A DNA stretch of 8,160 nt from CAYMRB01 sp964392615 (GTDB lineage Bacteria; Planctomycetota; UBA8108), in the NCBI GenBank assembly GCA_964392615.1, contig CAYMRB010000448.1:1-8160 (forward strand), written 5' to 3'. This document shows, in pieces, positions 5,901 through 8,160 of the stretch (positions are counted from its first letter, which is position 1; every line of letters starts with the position of its first letter). The notes below the pieces were generated by a model. That model saw only the letters and a program-made list of their open reading frames with translations. It was not told where the DNA came from and ran no database searches. The translations under genes were made by a program, and so were the position numbers.

Positions 5901-8022
5901 CGAGTTCTGGCGCCGCACGCTCTCGGGCATCGAGCAGGCGGCGCGCATGATGCCGCAGCCCGACACGGGCCTGCGCTTCTCGAGTCACCGGTGGTTCACG
6001 TTCTCGAACGGACTCATTCCCCGCCAGGAGCTCGACATCGACGACACGGACGCGTACATCGACTTCTGCGAGTCCGTCGGGGACTTCCTCGACCCGGATC
6101 CGAACGAGATCGCGATCGCTCTCGTCGACGACGCGCTCTACATCGAGAACTCCACTCCCGCCAGGGCGCCGCCCTACGGCCCGGGAAGCGTCGGTGTCGC
6201 GTTCTGCATGGACGATCGGGTCGGCCGCTTCATCGTGCACGAGGGCGGTCACGGCCTCGACCTCGTGGAGTCGAGCGCGTCGAACCATGACGATGGCAAC
6301 GATGGCCACTCGCTCTACGACGAAGGTCAGGGCCGCGGCGCCGGCGACGATCCTCCTCCCTGCGCCGACTGGACCGAGCTGACCTTCCGCCAGGCTCTCC
6401 TCGATCAGGCGGGCGAGGCGAGCAAGGTCTACCGCATCGACTCGGGGCCTCCGTTCCTCGCCGACGGCGGCTTCTGCGACGCGAACCGGCCGAAGTCGGT
6501 GATGTCCTACGCGCCGGGCCGCACCGACATGAACACGTTCCTCGAACCGATGGACTTCTCATTCACGCAAGGGTACATAGCCGCCCTCGCGAGCGTCGGA
6601 TTCGTCGCGGGAAGCGAGACGCTCCGATTGCGCGGCTCCGCCTTCGCGGACGGACGCGTCGAGGTGCGCTCGTCGCGCTTGGAGGTTCCGGGAGGCGAGC
6701 CGAGCCGCGAGGACGAGGATGGCGCCTTCCGCGTCGTCGTCTTCAACGGCGCCGGTGCCATACGCTCGGAGCATCGGTTCGCGGTGAGGTTCGAGGACGT
6801 CGAAGGCCATGGCGATCTGCCGCGCGTGCCGTTCGGCATCTGCGTTCTGTTCCCGCCGGGATCCGAGCGCGTGGAGATCCGGCACGCGGGAGTGACGCGC
6901 TGGTCCGCCGAGGTGAGCCCGAACGCGCCCGTTGCCGGTGCCGTGAGCCTCGACTGGTCGGAGGCCGTCGGCCCTCGCGGCGGCACTCCGGACGGCAGCA
7001 TGGAGATCGCGGTTTCGTGGACCGCATCCGACGCCGACGGTGACGCGCTCACGTACGGAATCGACTACTCGGCGGACGGATTCGAGTGGACGCGCGTCGC
7101 GCGAGGCCTCCGCGAGACGAGCTTCTCGTGGGTGCCGGGCTGGGTTCCCGCGAGCGACGAGGCCCGCGTCCGCGTCACAGTCTCCGATGGATTCCGTACG
7201 GACACGGCGGAGTCGGCCCCCTTCGAGCTGCGCTCCCGCGAGCCGATCATCGCGATCGTCCGCCCCCTCGCCGACGAGACGTTCACCGAGGGCACGCGTG
7301 CCGATTTCGTCGCGCGCATCCTCGCCGACGAATCTCTCGAGATAGTACACGTCACTTGGACGGTGAGCGGACGGCGATCGAGGCGCGGGACCGAGGTGAC
7401 ACACGTCCTCGATACGGTCGGCGAGCACACGGTAGGCGCCCGGCTGACGTACCGGGACGGCCGCCGGCTGCGCGTCGTGAGCGACCCGGTCGAGGTCGTC
7501 ATCATCCCGGACTTCGATCGCGACGGCATGCCGAACGATTGGGAAGAGGAGCACGGACTCAACCGCTTCGTCCTCGACGACGCGGTGCTCGACTCGGACG
7601 GCGATCGACTCGCGAACCTGACCGAGTTCAAGCGCGGAACCGATCCCGACGATCCGGACTCCGACGACGACGGCGTTCTCGACGGCGACGAGGTCGAGCT
7701 GGGCTACTTGCCGGACGACCCCTCGTCGTTTCCCGAGGAGACCGAAGACCCGCGCTTCCGCCGCGGCGACGTCAACGGCAGCGGTGAGGCGGACATCTCG
7801 GACGCGATCGCGGTCCTCGACGCTCTCTTCCTCGGCGGACGACTCGACTGCCTCTCGGCGGCCGACGGGAACGACTCGGGCCAGGTCGATATCGCGGACG
7901 CGTCGTTCGTCCTGTCGTGGCTCTTCCTCGGAGGACGGCCACCGCCCGCCCCGGGCCCGCACGAGTGCGGCGTCGATCCGACGGCGGACGAGCTCGGCTG
8001 CGCAGTCTCGCAGGGCTGCTAA
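2926..8022 (+). CDS. Giant secreted multidomain protein: double propeller, TIG, metalloprotease-like, Ig-like, dockerin-like
   Basis: This 1698-residue exported protein has no membrane helix after its signal peptide. Residues 1-25 are the signal peptide (R2 and R5, then a hydrophobic core, with likely cleavage after TPA). Residues 43-645 hold 14 propeller blades of the Reg_prop type (VWVGT/LWIGT motifs). Residues 658-750 and 751-835 look like IPT/TIG Ig-like domains. Residues 836-970 form a beta-rich linker that starts with a VEVQQGI motif. Residues 974-1225 form a zincin-like domain with HEGGH (H1105, E1106, H1109) and a VMSY Met-turn (M1193). Residues 1226-1525 are Ig/FN3-like, including WTASDADGD. 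Residues 1529-1600 are Asp-rich calcium repeats, and 1611-1698 a dockerin-like tail. Cysteines through the extracellular part suit disulfides. The spacers are 150 bp upstream and 96 bp downstream, so it is probably transcribed alone. It is probably a surface or secreted protease or adhesin; proteolytic activity is inferred from motifs only. Domain limits are approximate. Confidence 0.9.
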   Translation: MRTLRVSTFVCALFFSFATMLPTPAIEPCAGEWSHFLVTGTSATGITAIDSADDGRLLVGTRDGGLSHLVRREDGTYAWSTIPGDVRDPLASSRVTVLRRYEDEVWIGTADAGVSIWNLRTGEWRQMRHRAGSLGIPSNRINSLTIVPGESPPDVWFGTDAGAAFFEPGPRLSRWTILDADDGLQPSIRDIETYEVFGQRVAAIATLNNYYTYGSQGLNQIVNTGDCRFATANRIVRDVHGGLWFAALWRPLDTPALLPDGLCSWHFVIGASPWREYPEAVGIEGIPLLDLDIDDANRLWIAGRGVAAVRDAGSYCFWYADSSPLINDDLTSAHANGEATWFGARTSPMVARYTPNWRSTSAAELGVAGVNPSAVAASDGRVWVGVGSRLSNSADGVTWSSTDLPIGDADITGLHAIDDDTVWVATTDAGIVHVDGALTTLHTTDDGLPSNDVRDVSVGPDGRAWAVTVAGLAAQGGGYWLAVDASNSPLATNDLTSVAVDANGRVHVGTAASGLYSFDPSELEPNAAWTHVGAGPLLPSNAVHEVVADPTGGLWIGTDGGLTHLLDGASATWNVADGALPSDEVLAIALGGSGRVWVGTDRGLVLGESDAWRTFRLTSALSADRVVAIAEREESVWAAAGNAVAQRDPITGPIGFFPPEIHSIDPPEAAPGDWVTIRGANFDPRGEDFNVVTFGPRTAGQNELPAPAILDSVATNEIVLRLPVLATTGRVRVVARGLAGESPSDFVVLPHVTGLTSTCLSPGDVFSIEGFGFRSIPGAAYPRIRIGNGPLRTPFRASPYSTSYKLQPGDPGGRVSVTLENGRSSTSQESITIGTLSIRDVEVQQGIASEDLIWRKRTLVHVDVDAEGCQGRVTDGTIYWKKTDGELIRAGIAYLASPGGLALPLDQSATLGLADGIDFVAEFLSDRSDWVDPFPLAELDGVRIVLENNDVEILEHDIPASTFGFVDLGPPSLRFHIRMLRALDPDIATPTAEFWRRTLSGIEQAARMMPQPDTGLRFSSHRWFTFSNGLIPRQELDIDDTDAYIDFCESVGDFLDPDPNEIAIALVDDALYIENSTPARAPPYGPGSVGVAFCMDDRVGRFIVHEGGHGLDLVESSASNHDDGNDGHSLYDEGQGRGAGDDPPPCADWTELTFRQALLDQAGEASKVYRIDSGPPFLADGGFCDANRPKSVMSYAPGRTDMNTFLEPMDFSFTQGYIAALASVGFVAGSETLRLRGSAFADGRVEVRSSRLEVPGGEPSREDEDGAFRVVVFNGAGAIRSEHRFAVRFEDVEGHGDLPRVPFGICVLFPPGSERVEIRHAGVTRWSAEVSPNAPVAGAVSLDWSEAVGPRGGTPDGSMEIAVSWTASDADGDALTYGIDYSADGFEWTRVARGLRETSFSWVPGWVPASDEARVRVTVSDGFRTDTAESAPFELRSREPIIAIVRPLADETFTEGTRADFVARILADESLEIVHVTWTVSGRRSRRGTEVTHVLDTVGEHTVGARLTYRDGRRLRVVSDPVEVVIIPDFDRDGMPNDWEEEHGLNRFVLDDAVLDSDGDRLANLTEFKRGTDPDDPDSDDDGVLDGDEVELGYLPDDPSSFPEETEDPRFRRGDVNGSGEADISDAIAVLDALFLGGRLDCLSAADGNDSGQVDIADASFVLSWLFLGGRPPPAPGPHECGVDPTADELGCAVSQGC
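3052..4860 (+). repeat. Fourteen-blade propeller region (two seven-bladed propellers)
   Basis: The blade core is a hydrophobic/Trp-x-Gly-Thr strand, then a short turn and a GL or GV strand. It recurs with its Trp or equivalent near residues 58, 106, 156, about 203, 244, 300, 341, 383, 423, 465, 507, 555, 597 and 637. Spacing is 40-56 residues. The best examples are VWVGTDRGL (596-604), LWIGTDGGL (554-562), VWVATTDAG (422-430) and IGTADAG (107-113). The inter-blade motif GLPSNDV recurs in variant forms. Fourteen blades is the number expected for two stacked seven-bladed propellers, as in the periplasmic sensors of hybrid two-component systems, but no kinase or Y_Y_Y domain follows here. Blade 4 is the weakest. 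Propellers of this kind bind carbohydrates or proteins; the ligand here is unknown. Confidence 0.8.
4897..5430 (+). other. Two consecutive IPT/TIG-like Ig domains within the giant protein
   Basis: Residues 658-750 begin PPEIHSIDPPEAAPGDWVTI and continue with RGANF, the usual opening of an IPT/TIG domain (P at the start, G before the second strand, then a GxxF turn). Residues 751-835 repeat the pattern in a more diverged form (HVTGLTSTCLSPGD, then IEGFGF). These Ig-like domains usually act as rigid spacers or binding modules in extracellular proteins. The first is clear; the second is probable. Confidence 0.65.
5845..6600 (+). other. Metzincin-like zinc protease domain within the giant protein
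   Basis: The zinc-binding helix is FIVHEGGHGLDLVE, with H1105 and H1109 as ligands and E1106 as the catalytic base. A VMSYAP Met-turn sits 84 residues after H1109 (M1193). Four cysteines (C1048, C1094, C1146, C1184) surround the site and could form disulfides. The canonical metzincin HExxHxxGxxH/D pattern is not kept: D1112 stands where Gly is expected and E1115 where the third ligand is expected. E1115 could itself bind zinc, or the ligand could come from H1121 or H1128 in the following Asp/His-rich loop. The zincin call is good; subfamily and activity are uncertain. Confidence 0.7.
7510..7725 (+). repeat. Asp-rich calcium-binding repeats (thrombospondin type 3-like)
   Basis: Three short acidic loops follow one another: DFDRDGMPNDWEE (1529-1541), DSDGDRLANLTEF (1556-1568) and DSDDDGVLDGDEVE (1578-1591). 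The DxDxDG-type spacing is that of calcium-binding thrombospondin type 3 or EF-hand-like repeats, common before the C-terminus of large secreted bacterial proteins. They probably stiffen the stalk once calcium is bound outside the cell. Confidence 0.75.
7756..8019 (+). other. C-terminal dockerin-like domain with cysteine tail
   Basis: Two 12-residue calcium loops are visible: D1615-N1617-S1619 to D1626, and D1647-N1649-S1651 to D1658. Each is followed by a hydrophobic helix ending LFLGG. This duplicated loop-helix is the dockerin type I pattern. A Pro-rich segment and cysteines follow, the last residue being C1698. I associate this tail with secreted planctomycete proteins and take it as an attachment or sorting domain. 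No cohesin is in the window, so a partner is not shown. Confidence 0.75.
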
Positions 8023-8040
8023 CGCTGCTGACGCGAAGAG

Positions 8041-8118
8041 TTGACTTTCCCTGTGGGTGTCGTGATCGTGGGGGGCTACGTGCCACGTGTCAGTGCTCAC
8101 CGCACCCCAGGAGCGTGA
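8041..8118 (+). promoter_or_regulatory. Intergenic leader of the next gene with a -35-like box and a small palindrome
   Basis: TTGACT at 8041-8046 matches a sigma-70 -35 box in five of six bases, but at 17-bp spacing the -10 position reads only GATCGT, so a promoter is weakly supported. ACGTG/CACGT at 8078-8088 is an 11-bp inverted repeat with a 1-nt centre, a possible operator half-site pair. AGGAG at 8109-8113 is a good Shine-Dalgarno 5 nt before the ATG at 8119. Confidence 0.3.
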
Positions 8119-8160
8119 ATGAACAGCCTCGTCTCCCCGAACGACCACTGGGTGATCTGG
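8119..8160 (+). CDS. Start of an unidentified protein, cut by the window end
   Basis: An ATG at 8119 preceded by AGGAG at 5-nt spacing opens a frame of 14 codons (MNSLVSPNDHWVIW) that runs off the window. The ribosome site and the position after a 96-bp spacer make it a likely real gene start. A short polar lead followed by HWVIW, entering a hydrophobic stretch, resembles the N-terminus of multi-pass membrane proteins; from memory, DUF819 (YjcL-like) proteins start in a similar way. Fourteen residues cannot decide this, so no function is assigned. Confidence 0.6.
   Translation, partial: MNSLVSPNDHWVIW

Noticed and set aside
7756..8019. A cellulosome component
   Set aside because: The dockerin-like fold is present, but there is no cohesin, cellulose-binding module or glycosidase in the window, and the tail pattern occurs more broadly in secreted planctomycete proteins.
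2857..8148. Long minus-strand frames at 2857-4251, 5035-6309 and 6559-8148 opposite the giant gene
   Set aside because: All three are in register with the + strand gene and explained by the same codon avoidance. Their products are compositionally biased and motif-free, and the + strand frame has a signal peptide and clear domains.
1..8160. CRISPR arrays, tRNA or rRNA genes, insertion sequences, phage genes
   Set aside because: I saw no regularly spaced direct repeats, cloverleaf sequences, transposase or integrase motifs, or terminal inverted repeats. The only strong nucleotide-level repeat is the hairpin at 27-67.

Overview
The window is GC-rich DNA, tightly packed with genes all on the + strand. 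The best taxonomic clue is the large secreted protein at 2926-8022. It ends in a dockerin-like pair of calcium loops, a Leu-Phe-Leu-Gly-Gly motif, a Pro-rich linker and closing cysteines, a tail I associate with Planctomycetota and some related environmental lineages. A cupin and an enlarged POT-type transporter fit such a genome but do not prove it. The assignment is an inference from recalled family patterns, not from a search.

Layout. Positions 1-197 hold no gene; they contain a perfect 14-bp inverted repeat (27-67) that probably ends the upstream transcription unit, then the leader of the first gene. Positions 198-2339 encode a 713-residue proton-coupled oligopeptide transporter (POT/PTR2 family) with two large hydrophilic insertions. 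A small single-domain cupin (2365-2775) follows 25 bp later with its own good Shine-Dalgarno sequence, so the two are probably co-transcribed. A 150-bp spacer (2776-2925) carries short hairpins and the ribosome binding site of the next gene. Positions 2926-8022 encode a 1698-residue exported protein. Its order is: signal peptide, 14 propeller blades, two IPT/TIG-like domains, an Ig-like linker, a zinc-metalloprotease-like domain with HEGGH and a downstream VMSY Met-turn, FN3/Ig-like domains, Asp-rich calcium-binding repeats, and a dockerin-like C-terminus. After a 96-bp spacer, a new ORF starts at 8119 and runs off the window.

How the genes may fit together. The transporter imports di/tripeptides and the giant protein looks like a cell-surface or secreted protease/adhesin, so a loose peptide-scavenging theme is possible. 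The 150-bp gap and separate translation signals do not show that they form one system. I see no CRISPR array, tRNA, rRNA, insertion sequence or phage gene. The most interesting object is the giant protein: 14 regularly spaced blades, the number expected for two seven-bladed propellers and typical of hybrid two-component sensors, sit on a secreted protease-like chassis with no kinase.
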